A stretch of 64,000 nucleotides of DNA, taken from NCBI GenBank assembly GCA_016283575.1, contig JAEEND010000018.1, positions 1 through 64,000 of the forward strand. The letters run 5' to 3'. The translations under genes and the position numbers were made by a program. This document shows positions 45,710 to 54,816 of the stretch, one piece after another (the first letter of the stretch is position 1; the number at the start of each line of letters is the position of its first letter). The stretch is from Lachnospiraceae bacterium. GTDB lineage: Bacteria > Bacillota > Clostridia > Lachnospirales > Lachnospiraceae. The notes under the pieces were generated by a model. That model saw nothing but the letters and a program-made list of their open reading frames with translations, had not been told where the DNA came from and did no database searches.

Positions 45710-47122
45710 ATGAAGCTTAACAAAAAAAGAACTTTTCTTATAGGTTTTGCCTTTTTCGGAATTCTTTTGCTCTGGCAGGTCTACGACTCCTGGTGTCCCA
45801 CATTTTTAACGGATATTTTTGCAAAAAGAATGTATGGTGTCACTTCCGCAGAGCTTAAGTTAAAGGATGCCCATTCCATTTTAAATGTCCAGTGGCTTGT
45901 TGGTATTATAATGGCCTGCGACAATCTGGCGGCTTTAATACTGCTTCCGATTTTCGGTTCACTTTCAGATAAGACCAAGTCGCCCATAGGAAAAAGAATG
46001 CCATATATCTTAACCGGTACCTTTGTAGCTGCATTTGCATTTCCTTTTATCCCCTTATTTTTCCATTACAACAATATCTTCGGAATGGTCCTTTGTATGG
46101 CCATAGTGCTGATGTTTATGATGATGTACCGTAATCCCGCGGTTTCTCTCATGCCCGATATCACACCTAAGCCCCTTCGTGCCAAAGCAAACGGCATTAT
46201 AAATATCATGGGATATTTAGGCGGCGCTGCGGCAACCGTTCTCGGCATTTTCTTAAAGCTTTCCGACTATATAAATTCAGATTCCGTCGAGCGAAACATC
46301 TGGACCATCGAGATTCCCTTTATAGTCGCTTCCGTACTGATGGTGATCTCCGCCATGGTGCTTTTCTTTACCATTAAAGAAAATAAACTTAAAGAAGAAT
46401 TGAAGGAAGAACTTGACCTGGGTGAAAAAATGGCTGCAGTTGAAACGCCCATCGATGACAGCAAGCCCATGAGCTCTGCCAACAAGAAGATGCTTCTTTG
46501 CATTCTCTTTGCGGAATTTCTGTGGTTCATGTCCGATAATGCCATCAGCACCTATATCGGCAATTACGTAATCTATTATCTTAATTCCATATCCAGCGCC
46601 ACAATGATCATGACCATTGTGGGTGGACTTGCCTCCGTTATAGGTTTCGCAACCGCAGGATACATTGCCGATAAGATAGGAAGAAAATGGACCATCTCGG
46701 CAGGTCTCTTCATAGCCCTTATTTCTCTCGGTGTTATGTGCTTTGTGACTCCCACGGGCGTTGTGACAGGCGCAAAGGGTGAATATGCTTTCCCCTCCCT
46801 TTTATTCGCGGTATGGGCGATAAAGGGCTACGGCATGGCTCTTGTGCATAACTGTTCCTTCCCCATGGTAGTGGAACTCTGCTCTTCAAAGAACATCGGT
46901 AAATTCACCGGTTTCTATTATGCATCCAGCATGTCGGCACAGACCGTTACTCCGATACTGCTTGGATTCATATTTACCATGTCGGGAGTATGGCGCGCAC
47001 TTCCTCTCTACTCATCAATTCTGGTTTTATTAAGCTTCATACTCTTTACTCTCCTTGTAAAGAATATAAAAGCTGAAAAAATAAAAAATACAAAGGGCCT
47101 GGAAGCCTTGGAGGACAACTGA
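45710..47122 (+). CDS. MFS transporter of the sugar symporter type (GPH/SLC45-like)
   Basis: A 470-residue transporter with about 12 membrane helices. Between the first two helices it has WCPTFLTDIF, and the loop between helices 2 and 3 has GSLSDKTKSPIGKRMPYI, as in glycoside-pentoside-hexuronide and SLC45-type sugar symporters. The frame is open from 45647, but GGGGAGG 5 nt before the ATG at 45710 fixes the start. The aldose epimerase gene overlaps its stop, which supports a sugar substrate. Confidence 0.88.
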   Translation: MKLNKKRTFLIGFAFFGILLLWQVYDSWCPTFLTDIFAKRMYGVTSAELKLKDAHSILNVQWLVGIIMACDNLAALILLPIFGSLSDKTKSPIGKRMPYILTGTFVAAFAFPFIPLFFHYNNIFGMVLCMAIVLMFMMMYRNPAVSLMPDITPKPLRAKANGIINIMGYLGGAAATVLGIFLKLSDYINSDSVERNIWTIEIPFIVASVLMVISAMVLFFTIKENKLKEELKEELDLGEKMAAVETPIDDSKPMSSANKKMLLCILFAEFLWFMSDNAISTYIGNYVIYYLNSISSATMIMTIVGGLASVIGFATAGYIADKIGRKWTISAGLFIALISLGVMCFVTPTGVVTGAKGEYAFPSLLFAVWAIKGYGMALVHNCSFPMVVELCSSKNIGKFTGFYYASSMSAQTVTPILLGFIFTMSGVWRALPLYSSILVLLSFILFTLLVKNIKAEKIKNTKGLEALEDN

Positions 47123-48042
47123 TGTTAAAACTTGAAAATGAACTGTTAACTGTAGAAATCGACGAACTGGGTGCTGAAATAAAATCCGTAAAAGAAAAAG
47201 CCACCCAAAAAGAGTACATGTGGAGCGGCGATAAAAACGTATGGGGTCGCGTATCTCCCGTTCTTTTCCCCTTTGTAGGGCGATGCGTTAATGCAAAGTA
47301 TACTTACGAAGGAAAAGAATATCCCACAACACCTCACGGATTTGCAAGGGATACCCGCTTTACTGTGGGAGATACAAAAGAAACTCCCTACTTTAACGTA
47401 AAGTATCCCGAAGGCTCCGCTGTCGTTCTTTACATCGAAGATACTGAAGAAACAAGAAAAATTTATCCCTTCAAATTTAAGTTTTCAATCATGTATGTAT
47501 TGGAAGAAAGATCCGTTTCCGTAAGATACATTGTAGAAAACAAGAATGACGGTACATTGTATTATTCAGTGGGAGGCCACCCCGGATTTAAATGTCCCAT
47601 TTCCGACGGGGTTCGCCATGATTACTTCTTAAAATTCGGACGTAACAACGAGCAGATTGAAAAGATAATAAGTTCCGACATAGATTTAAATACCGGCCTC
47701 GCGACTTACGAAAAGACTGAATACGCCCTTACAGACAATACATTGAAAATTGCCGACGATCTTTTCAAAAAGGATGCTCTTGTACTTGAAAACAAGCAGG
47801 TTGATTCTATTTCAATTCTTGATAAAGATAAGAAGCCCTATATCACAGTCTCCTTTGCTGCACCCCTTGTAGGTATCTGGTCAAGCCTGAATCCCGGAGC
47901 TGATTTCGTATGTATCGAACCCTGGTGGGGACGCTGCGACAGAATCGACTTCAAGGGGACCCTTGAAGGCAGAGAATATGGTAACAAACTTGAGGCAGAT
48001 AAAAAAGGTTCCATCACTGAATTTAAAATCAAGTTTGAATAA
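47122..48042 (+). CDS. Aldose 1-epimerase family protein
   Basis: A 306-residue protein of the galactose mutarotase-like fold, near the LacX group: SVGGHPGFKCPI carries the conserved His, and a C-terminal EPWWGRCD motif is typical. It would interconvert anomers of a sugar or sugar phosphate. Its ATG overlaps the stop of the transporter gene by 1 nt, and GGAGG lies in the transporter tail, so the sugar is probably the imported one. Confidence 0.88.
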   Translation: MLKLENELLTVEIDELGAEIKSVKEKATQKEYMWSGDKNVWGRVSPVLFPFVGRCVNAKYTYEGKEYPTTPHGFARDTRFTVGDTKETPYFNVKYPEGSAVVLYIEDTEETRKIYPFKFKFSIMYVLEERSVSVRYIVENKNDGTLYYSVGGHPGFKCPISDGVRHDYFLKFGRNNEQIEKIISSDIDLNTGLATYEKTEYALTDNTLKIADDLFKKDALVLENKQVDSISILDKDKKPYITVSFAAPLVGIWSSLNPGADFVCIEPWWGRCDRIDFKGTLEGREYGNKLEADKKGSITEFKIKFE

Positions 48043-48061
48043 TACTGAGAGAATTAAAAAC

Positions 48062-48087
48062 AATGGTCCGGGAAATCCCGGACCATT
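48062..48087. terminator. Bidirectional terminator
   Basis: AATGGTCCGGG and CCCGGACCATT with a 4-nt loop and T-rich flanks on both strands. It serves the epimerase and pncB genes. Confidence 0.92.
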
Positions 48088-48104
48088 TTGCTTTTTTATG
48101 ACTT

Positions 48105-49298
48105 TTATTTTACCCTGTTTAATCTGAAGTCTACTGATCGCACGAGGTATTTTAAATATTCTTCATCATCGCACATTGCTTTTCCGGGACTGTCGGAAAG
48201 CTTTGCAACGGGACGACCGTTAACATATTGAAGCTTGATCACGATATTAAGAGCTTCTTCTTCCGTATCATTGGAACAGAAGGTTCCGATACCAAAGGAA
48301 ACCTTCGCTTTATCCTTAAAATAATTATACAGATCTTCCGCTCTGTCGAAATCAAGGCTGTCACTGAAAAGTAAAAGCTTGGTACGGGGGTCTACGCCAT
48401 ATTTCTTATAATGAGCAATGATCTTTTCGCCCCACTCATAAGGATCGCCGGAATCATGACGCACGCCCGTATAGTTATTGACCATGGCTCTGTCAAAATC
48501 CATTAAGAACAAATCCGTTGTTACCGTATCCGTAAGAGCCGTACCGTTATCGCCCTTATATTCGTTGTACCAGTCCTTCATGGCATAATGATTGGTATAA
48601 GCTAAAGGAATCTCATCTATGCCCTGATACATCTGCACGAATTCGTGAGCATAGGTACCGATGGGCGTTACATTATATTTCTTTGCAAGATACACATTGC
48701 TTGTTCCCACGCAATTCTTTGTTTCAAAGCAAAGTCTCTTTACTACCTCATCTTCCCATTCTCTTGAAAGTCGTCTTCTGCAGCCAAACTCAGCAAATTT
48801 AAAAGTATAGGTTCCGTTATTGAAGGCTTCTATTTTGGCATCAAGTCTTTCTTTTGCAGAAGAAAGGAGCTTGTCATAATCAAATTTAAATCTAAAATAT
48901 ACTTCATTAATGATTTCCAATAAATAGATCTCAAACTGCATGGCGGAAAACATGGGTCCCTTTACAATAACAGAAAGATGCCCCTCATTATCAAGAGAAG
49001 TATTCACATAATCGCGGATCGGATGCCAGAGTCTTAAAAACTCCACATAGTCACTCTTAATGAATCTTATGGATCTTAAATAATCAAGCTCTTCATTGGT
49101 AAAGCGAAGGCGACAGAGATAATCTATCTGCTCATCTATTTCATCAAGCATTTCTTCAGTGAAAACCGTGCCCTCATTACGGCACTTAAAATGATATTCT
49201 CCGGTCAGATCCGTATGCTTATGAAAAATAACCTGATCCATATTGAATTTGTATAGGTCCGTGTCAAGAAGTGACAGGACAATTGGTTCAAGCTTCAT
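48105..49298 (-). CDS. pncB: Nicotinate phosphoribosyltransferase
   Basis: PncB makes nicotinate mononucleotide from nicotinate, the entry step of the Preiss-Handler NAD salvage route. The 397-residue protein has FAEFGCRRRLS, GTSNVYLAKKY and VRHDSGDPYEWG, the family active-site blocks. The frame is open from 49337, but GGGAG 7 nt before the ATG at 49298 and the family N-terminus (LSLLDTDLYKF) fix the start. Confidence 0.95.
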   Translation of the reverse strand: MKLEPIVLSLLDTDLYKFNMDQVIFHKHTDLTGEYHFKCRNEGTVFTEEMLDEIDEQIDYLCRLRFTNEELDYLRSIRFIKSDYVEFLRLWHPIRDYVNTSLDNEGHLSVIVKGPMFSAMQFEIYLLEIINEVYFRFKFDYDKLLSSAKERLDAKIEAFNNGTYTFKFAEFGCRRRLSREWEDEVVKRLCFETKNCVGTSNVYLAKKYNVTPIGTYAHEFVQMYQGIDEIPLAYTNHYAMKDWYNEYKGDNGTALTDTVTTDLFLMDFDRAMVNNYTGVRHDSGDPYEWGEKIIAHYKKYGVDPRTKLLLFSDSLDFDRAEDLYNYFKDKAKVSFGIGTFCSNDTEEEALNIVIKLQYVNGRPVAKLSDSPGKAMCDDEEYLKYLVRSVDFRLNRVK

Positions 49299-49339
49299 GG
49301 TATTTCTCCCGCGTTTTTTCTTTTTATAATAGCACATGA

Positions 49340-49351
49340 AGTAAATTTACT
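49340..49351. promoter_or_regulatory. Perfect 12-bp palindrome between pncB and the cupin gene
   Basis: AGTAAATTTACT, between the divergent starts and next to TATTAT (minus strand) and TATACT (plus strand) -10-like sequences. Possible shared operator; no regulator is assigned. Confidence 0.4.
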
Positions 49352-49387
49352 GTATACTTAAATAAATATATTTTTGAAGGGACGGGT

Positions 49388-49801
49388 ATGATTATGGATA
49401 TTGAAGTTTCCGAATATCTTGATGAGGGGTATAAACCCATTGTTCATTTCGAGCACTGGAAAGTAGCTATATTAAATTACATTGACGAACTTGAAGTTGA
49501 AAACATTGATAATATGCAAAAGCACCTTTATACCGATGAGGTCTTTGTATTATTGCAGGGTGACTTCACCCTCTTTACTGCCGGAACAGGCGATGAACCC
49601 GGAAAGGTTACTGCTACACATTTAGAGCCATTAAAGGCATATACGGTAAAAAAAGGTGTATGGCACACTCACACTCTTGAAAAGAATACAAGCTGCTTAA
49701 TTGTTGAAAATGAAGAAACCAACGATGGCTGGGAGAATTCCCCGAAATTAAAGATTTCACGAGAAAAGAGAGACGAGATCATTAAATTATACAGAGGATA
49801 A
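49388..49801 (+). CDS. Small cupin-domain protein
   Basis: About 137 residues. The core fits a cupin: TDEVFVLLQGDFTLF for the first motif and VKKGVWHTHTLEKN, with a His pair, for the second. Metal binding is likely; substrate unknown. The ATGs at 49388 and 49394 are both possible. It is single, ends at a hairpin terminator, and is divergent from pncB. Confidence 0.75.
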   Translation: MIMDIEVSEYLDEGYKPIVHFEHWKVAILNYIDELEVENIDNMQKHLYTDEVFVLLQGDFTLFTAGTGDEPGKVTATHLEPLKAYTVKKGVWHTHTLEKNTSCLIVENEETNDGWENSPKLKISREKRDEIIKLYRG

Positions 49802-49804
49802 AAT

Positions 49805-49830
49805 AAGAGCTTCGGTTTTCCGAAGCTCTT
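49805..49830. terminator. Bidirectional terminator
   Basis: AAGAGCTTCGG and CCGAAGCTCTT with a TTTT loop, 4 nt after the cupin stop and 7 nt from the stop of the convergent membrane protein gene. Confidence 0.9.
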
Positions 49831-49836
49831 TTAATC

Positions 49837-51168
49837 TTAAAATGTTTCACCGGGCACAATGAATCTAAACATAAATACTGCCAGGATCATGGCGATCCCT
49901 CCGCATATATTTCTTACCTTTTCAGGAAGCTTGTTCAACAGATAAAAACTAAGCCCCAGTATCATAACGGATCCGGGAAATGCCGGTCTGAATCCGCTTG
50001 CATATACTGACGGGGTAAATCCAAGCATCACTTTACTTCCTATTGCAATGAGAAAGATAAAAGAAAGCCATACGGATTCCTTAATATTATCCCCCGCTTT
50101 AAATAAAAGAAAAAGAATAACAATAAAAAGAATTATAAAAGCCAAGATCTCCAGTGTCACATTCTTTTCTTCATAAAGGCAATATTCGTGTGAAGAAAGA
50201 TATTTATTCGAAAAAAGATCATACATATAAGGATCTTTAATAAGCTCTCCTCCCGCAACAATATGTCTTATGGGGAAACCTGTAAATATAAGTATCAATA
50301 CAGATGCGACCGAAAGTAAACCATAAATCTGATTAAGATTTTCTTTTGCAAATATCTTATAAAAAATAACCAGCGCTACAGAGCACGTAAATACGATAAG
50401 AATGATCTGGTTAGCGCCTCCTGCAGGAAAATAAGAGATGCAATCAAGGATGCCGACTTTAAGTTTATCAAATATAGATAAGTATTCATATCCCGGATAG
50501 TCCCCAGATAAAGAAGCTGCGGTGCGGGCGGCATTACCGGGGCAGGTAAGCGTCCATATAAGGGATGTAGCGATCACTACAGTTTCAGGAATTTTTACTG
50601 TCCTTTCGCTGATAAAATAGATCAAAAATATTGCAAGAAGGATGACCAGGATCTGCTCCTGATTACATGCGAATATTAAAAATAACAGGCTTATCCATCT
50701 GTTACCTTTACCTTTAAGAGGAAGAAGTGAAATGACCGCCGCAGCAGAAGTCCAGATATAATTTACGCTTGTAGATACCCAGCCTGCCTGATAGAGGATC
50801 CCTGCGGGGATGAAGCATAAAAGGGATGCTGACCACAAAGGAGCCAACGCATATTTGGCATCGGTAAGTTCGCATATTCCCCATATAAGCAAAAGGATCA
50901 TTATTACATCAAGAGCCTGCCACACTAAGAAATTCACACGTGTCAATGTGACTTCCAATGTTTCTATCAATAATCTTGAGGTCCAGTTAAAGTATCTGAA
51001 ATGAAGATATTTATATAAGCTTGAACCATCCAGCATTACGCTGAACCAGGCATCATCCGAAAGATGTTCCGTTGTAAACCTGTGAGCCCATATAAAGAAC
51101 AAAGCTACGAATACAAAGCTTAAAGTCCATAATATTTTATTGTTTAATGTCTTACTTTTGCCTGTCAT
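49837..51168 (-). CDS. Polytopic membrane protein, DUF6056 type
   Basis: A 443-residue protein with about 11 hydrophobic helices. It resembles DUF6056 and related glycosyltransferase-like or polymer-modifying membrane proteins (HRFTTEHLSDDAWFSVML after the first helix, with an Asp pair in the first outer loop as in GT-C enzymes). The function is not known. 29 nt downstream of the NMN adenylyltransferase gene. Confidence 0.7.
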   Translation of the reverse strand: MTGKSKTLNNKILWTLSFVFVALFFIWAHRFTTEHLSDDAWFSVMLDGSSLYKYLHFRYFNWTSRLLIETLEVTLTRVNFLVWQALDVIMILLLIWGICELTDAKYALAPLWSASLLCFIPAGILYQAGWVSTSVNYIWTSAAAVISLLPLKGKGNRWISLLFLIFACNQEQILVILLAIFLIYFISERTVKIPETVVIATSLIWTLTCPGNAARTAASLSGDYPGYEYLSIFDKLKVGILDCISYFPAGGANQIILIVFTCSVALVIFYKIFAKENLNQIYGLLSVASVLILIFTGFPIRHIVAGGELIKDPYMYDLFSNKYLSSHEYCLYEEKNVTLEILAFIILFIVILFLLFKAGDNIKESVWLSFIFLIAIGSKVMLGFTPSVYASGFRPAFPGSVMILGLSFYLLNKLPEKVRNICGGIAMILAVFMFRFIVPGETF

Positions 51169-51197
51169 ATTTTTTCTTTCAATAACCCTTAATTTAT

Positions 51198-51746
51198 TTA
51201 AATGCTTGCGGAATCTTTATTATTCTCCGCTTCCGTAACCGCTTCTTTTAACAGATCATAATAAACCGTGATCTCTTTAGGGACCGACTCCTTAAAGGAA
51301 TCAAAATCAGCTGAAAGAAGGGCTTTTCGTATTTTGGTCGCGCTGTAATCACCGACTTTTGAAACCACGATCTCGGCGATGGAGTAATTTTCAAACCAGC
51401 TTTTTCTTCGCTCTTCTTCTCCTGTTACGAAAAGGTCCGGCACCTCTCCCGCAGCTTCTTCCGCCTTTTCCATGACATAATCACCCCAGGCGGATACATT
51501 TCCAAGACCTGCATCCGGGAGTGGCTTTACCATGATGCGGCCTGCTTTGATAAACTCATCAAATGTTTTCTCCAGCATGTCTTTTCTGATCTCATAGGTT
51601 AATGGGTTTTTATATGTTCCCGATTCCTGGGAAGAACCTATCAGAATGAGCACTTTTTCAGCATTTTTAAGTGCTCCTTCGATTATATGGACATGCCCTT
51701 TGTGAAGGGGCTGAAATCTTCCGATAACAAGTGCCTGTCTGTACAT
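51198..51746 (-). CDS. nadM: Nicotinamide-nucleotide adenylyltransferase, NadM type
   Basis: A 182-residue nucleotidyltransferase of the archaeal NMNAT type: GRFQPLHKGH near the N-terminus, GSSQESGTYKNPLTYEIR for the central block and YSATKIRKAL at the end. It would join NMN (or NaMN) with ATP to make NAD or its precursor. pncB lies 1.9 kb further on and cinA (NMN deamidase) elsewhere in the window, so NAD salvage is well represented. Confidence 0.9.
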   Translation of the reverse strand: MYRQALVIGRFQPLHKGHVHIIEGALKNAEKVLILIGSSQESGTYKNPLTYEIRKDMLEKTFDEFIKAGRIMVKPLPDAGLGNVSAWGDYVMEKAEEAAGEVPDLFVTGEEERRKSWFENYSIAEIVVSKVGDYSATKIRKALLSADFDSFKESVPKEITVYYDLLKEAVTEAENNKDSASI

Positions 51747-51865
51747 AACATTCTCTCTAAAAAGTCCGTAAACGCAAAACAGTCATGCATAAAATGCACG
51801 ACCGCTTCAATCTATTACTATATATCTTTTACACATCTTCATTATATTAAGGTCGTGAAAAATAT

Positions 51866-51884
51866 GTATGTGCCAATCGGCACA
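51866..51884. terminator. Weak hairpin after the AEC transporter gene
   Basis: TGTGCC-AATC-GGCACA near 51871-51884, with a T run on the plus strand and a broken one on the minus strand. It probably ends the AEC transcript. Confidence 0.5.
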
Positions 51885-51888
51885 TTTT

Positions 51889-52800
51889 TTAGATTTTCCA
51901 TAAAATTTCCGCAAGATAGATCACGGCGGGAATGGTCAAAATCGAAAAGATAGTGGAAATGACCACGCCCTCTACGGCATAGGCATAATCCTTATTATGG
52001 ATCTGGGCATAGACTGCGACATTGGCTCCCACCGGACACGCTGCCGCGATCAAAAGAGCATATCTCATATCCATATACTTTTCAGGTAAAAGAAACAGTA
52101 CAAAAATTGAAAGTACAGGGATCACGATAAGTCTTGTAAGAGATATAAAATAGTTCTTTTTATTTAAGAACATCTTCTTTATATCGGTCTGTGCCATATA
52201 AACACCGATGGTAAACATGGCAAGGGGAGTATTTAAGTTGGCAATATTCTGAATGATGCTTGCCGGGATCTTCGGGATCTTAAGCCCCGTGAAAAAGAAA
52301 AAGAGACCTATAAACATTGCGATTATGGCAGGAGCCTTTAAAATATTCTTAATGCTTATGTTCTTCTTATCAAGGGTCATGATAAATACGCCGTAGGTGA
52401 ACTGCAAAATGTTAAGAAATACAATAAATGAAGCTATGAAAAATACGGCGTCGGAAGAAAGACTTCCTATAATCAGGGGTACACCAAAAAAACCGGGATT
52501 TGAAAATGATGATGAGAAAACCGCAATAGCATCCGATCTGAAAAAGACCTTGGAAACTATCATGGAGATCAATAATAAAACTGCCGCAAATAAAGCGCTC
52601 AGCAAAAGCCCCATCATGGTTTCCGGTGTTCTTTCATGCACAAGCCCGTTGATCATTACACAGGGAAGGGAAAGAAAAATAAGAACGTTACCAATGGTCT
52701 TACTTCCTTCATTGGTGATCTTTCCCGTCTTAAACATGATATATCCGATCCCGGCCAGTAAGAACATGATTACCGCCTGAATAAACAATGTATAAACCAT
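51889..52800 (-). CDS. AEC family transporter (auxin efflux carrier type)
   Basis: A 303-residue membrane protein with about 10 helices of the AEC family, members of which move organic acids or related solutes. FLSLPCVMINGLV and the C-terminal AACPVGANVAVYAQIH block are typical. The open frame begins at 52812, but GGAG 6 nt before the ATG at 52800 is the better start. A second AEC gene lies at 58160-59122. Confidence 0.88.
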   Translation of the reverse strand: MVYTLFIQAVIMFLLAGIGYIMFKTGKITNEGSKTIGNVLIFLSLPCVMINGLVHERTPETMMGLLLSALFAAVLLLISMIVSKVFFRSDAIAVFSSSFSNPGFFGVPLIIGSLSSDAVFFIASFIVFLNILQFTYGVFIMTLDKKNISIKNILKAPAIIAMFIGLFFFFTGLKIPKIPASIIQNIANLNTPLAMFTIGVYMAQTDIKKMFLNKKNYFISLTRLIVIPVLSIFVLFLLPEKYMDMRYALLIAAACPVGANVAVYAQIHNKDYAYAVEGVVISTIFSILTIPAVIYLAEILWKI

Positions 52801-52824
52801 ACAATACTCCATTAATCATAGAAA

Positions 52825-52847
52825 ACGGCAGGACATAATCCTACCGT
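52825..52847 (-). terminator. Terminator of the tryptophan ABC operon
   Basis: Minus strand: ACGGTAGGA pairs with TCCTGCCGT (one mismatch) and is followed by TTTTC. It closes the operon after the 68-residue gene. Confidence 0.8.
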
Positions 52848-52886
52848 AATATTCGTGATCGCAATGAGATAATCCCATAGAACTAT

Positions 52887-53093
52887 CTAATTGCAACGGT
52901 CGGTGTTGTTAAGATCAAAGGTCTTACCCCTTGCGAAGGCACTTCCGATATCACAGCGTCCGTGATGATATTCACGCTTAACGGTGCCTTCTTCCAACTC
53001 CTCCGACATTTTTATTTTCATTCTTGCCTTATCATCGGATGAGGCAAAAGAATCAAGCATTTCTACGATCTCATTAATTTTTTTATCATCCAT
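52887..53093 (-). CDS. Small hypothetical protein, last gene of the T-box operon
   Basis: Not recognised. 68 residues, charged, with an N-terminal helical half and a C-terminal YHHGRCDIGSAF segment carrying His and Cys; a second Cys is next to the C-terminus. It starts 4 nt after the ATPase stop, with no clear ribosome binding site, so it depends on coupling. The position before the operon terminator suggests that it is real and under tryptophan control. Confidence 0.6.
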   Translation of the reverse strand: MDDKKINEIVEMLDSFASSDDKARMKIKMSEELEEGTVKREYHHGRCDIGSAFARGKTFDLNNTDRCN

Positions 53094-53097
53094 GGCA

Positions 53098-53886
53098 TTA
53101 ATTTACCATAAGCATACGGTCATTATCAAGAGCCGCTCCCGCTTTTTCTTTGAAGAAATTAAGGAGGTCCGGAACCGTAAGACCCTTACGATCTTCTCCT
53201 TCAACATCATATACGATCTTACCGTCATTCATCATGATGGTGCGGTTTCCGATATCCAGAGCCGACTGCATATTGTGAGTGACCATCAAGCATGTAATGT
53301 TATTTTCACTCACTATTCTCTTTGTAATATCAAGAACCTTCTCTGCTGTCTGAGGATCGAGAGCTGCCGTATGTTCATCAAGAAGCAAAAGCTTAGGCAC
53401 ATGATATGTAGCCATAAGAAGTGTCAATGCCTGTCTCTGACCTCCCGAAAGAGAACCGACGGGATTCTTCATTCGGTCTTCAAGACCCATATCAAGTAGC
53501 GCAAGCTTCTCTCTGAAATTCTTTCTGTCCTTTTCCGAAATACGTCCGAGCCATCCGTTTTCGCCTGAAGATAAATACAGATTTTCTTCGATACTCATGG
53601 CGGAAGCGGAACCCATCATGGGATCCTGGAAAAGTCGCCCGATCATGCGATAACGCTTATGCTCTTCCATGTCCGTGATATCCACGCCATCCAGTATAAT
53701 GGAGCCCGTGTCCACTAAAAATGCCCCTGTAAGAGCATTAAAGAGAGTTGATTTGCCTGCACCGTTACTTCCGATAATGCTGATGAAATCGCCCTTCTTT
53801 ACATTTAAGTCAATTCCTTTAAGAGCTTTTCTTTCATTAACCGTGCCGGGATTAAAGGTCTTTGATACATTTGAAATCTTAAGCAT
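53098..53886 (-). CDS. trpZ: Tryptophan ABC importer, ATP-binding protein
   Basis: A 262-residue ABC ATPase of the COG1101 type: Walker A GSNGAGKST, signature LSGGQRQALTLLMA, Walker B LLLLDEHTAALDP (His after the catalytic Glu, as in this subfamily) and switch His in MVTHN. The frame is open to 53967, but GGAGG 9 nt before the ATG at 53886 fixes the start, overlapping the permease stop by 8 nt. The specificity comes from the T-box. Confidence 0.9.
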   Translation of the reverse strand: MLKISNVSKTFNPGTVNERKALKGIDLNVKKGDFISIIGSNGAGKSTLFNALTGAFLVDTGSIILDGVDITDMEEHKRYRMIGRLFQDPMMGSASAMSIEENLYLSSGENGWLGRISEKDRKNFREKLALLDMGLEDRMKNPVGSLSGGQRQALTLLMATYHVPKLLLLDEHTAALDPQTAEKVLDITKRIVSENNITCLMVTHNMQSALDIGNRTIMMNDGKIVYDVEGEDRKGLTVPDLLNFFKEKAGAALDNDRMLMVN

Positions 53887-54799
53887 CAACACGTTCCTCC
53901 CTTCTAAGCTTCTTTCTCTCCAAACCGGTCTTGTATTTATTGCTGAAATAAGGTCCCGCAATTGCAATGATCACGATGAGGGATGAAATAAGCTTAAGTA
54001 AATAAGCGGGCATGTTAAGTCTCAATGCAAATGTATATACAAGTCTGAAAAGAACGGCTCCGATGATGGCTCCTATCACTCCCATTCTTACGCCGTGCTT
54101 CTTAAAGAAAAGACGTCCCATTAAAAGAGATGCAAGAGCAACCGTCAGCATGCCTGTTCCGATATCGATATTTACAGCCTTGTTGTACTGGCCGAGAAGC
54201 GCTCCTGAGAGTCCCGTAAAAGCATTGGAAACACAGAGGCCGATTATGGTTATGCTTGTGGTATTGATGGAAGAAGAACGTACCATGTTGGGATTGTTAC
54301 CTGTAGCCTTGATGGCAATACCGAGTCTTGTCTTTAAGAAAAGGATCAGGAATGCTGCCACAAGAGTTACTGCAACGATCACAACAACAAGCTTGCTCAC
54401 TGACTGAAAGGCAGTGCCCTTTAATAAATTCTTCATCTTACTGAATACGGTTTCAGTATTATTCATGTTAAGAAGCGAGCTTCCTCCCATGACAAATATG
54501 TTAACAGAGTAAAGGCCGGTATTTACTATGATACCGGCAAGTAAGCTGTCTATTCCGAATTTAGTCTGCAAAATAGCTGTTATAAAGCCTGATATGACCC
54601 CTGCTGTCATGGCTGCCGCCAGAGATAAATAGGGATGTCCCGCAATGGCTACCATGGCTCCCACAGCGGCGCCCAGTGTAAAGGCGCCGTCAGTGGAAAG
54701 ATCACATACATTTAACATTGAATAGCTTAGATACAGTGAAAGAACCGTAAGTGAACTTATAAGTCCCAGTTCCAACGCTGTTTGTAACAAAGAAATCAT
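53879..54799 (-). CDS. trpY: Tryptophan ABC importer, permease
   Basis: A 306-residue permease of the COG4120 type with about 8-9 membrane helices (LSTDGAFTLGAAVGAMVA, ATGNNPNMVRSSSIN). It contains no tryptophan residue. It lies between the substrate-binding protein and ATPase genes in one operon under the tryptophan T-box. Confidence 0.9.
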   Translation of the reverse strand: MISLLQTALELGLISSLTVLSLYLSYSMLNVCDLSTDGAFTLGAAVGAMVAIAGHPYLSLAAAMTAGVISGFITAILQTKFGIDSLLAGIIVNTGLYSVNIFVMGGSSLLNMNNTETVFSKMKNLLKGTAFQSVSKLVVVIVAVTLVAAFLILFLKTRLGIAIKATGNNPNMVRSSSINTTSITIIGLCVSNAFTGLSGALLGQYNKAVNIDIGTGMLTVALASLLMGRLFFKKHGVRMGVIGAIIGAVLFRLVYTFALRLNMPAYLLKLISSLIVIIAIAGPYFSNKYKTGLERKKLRREERVDA

Positions 54800-54816
54800 A
54801 AATCAAAAACCTCATA

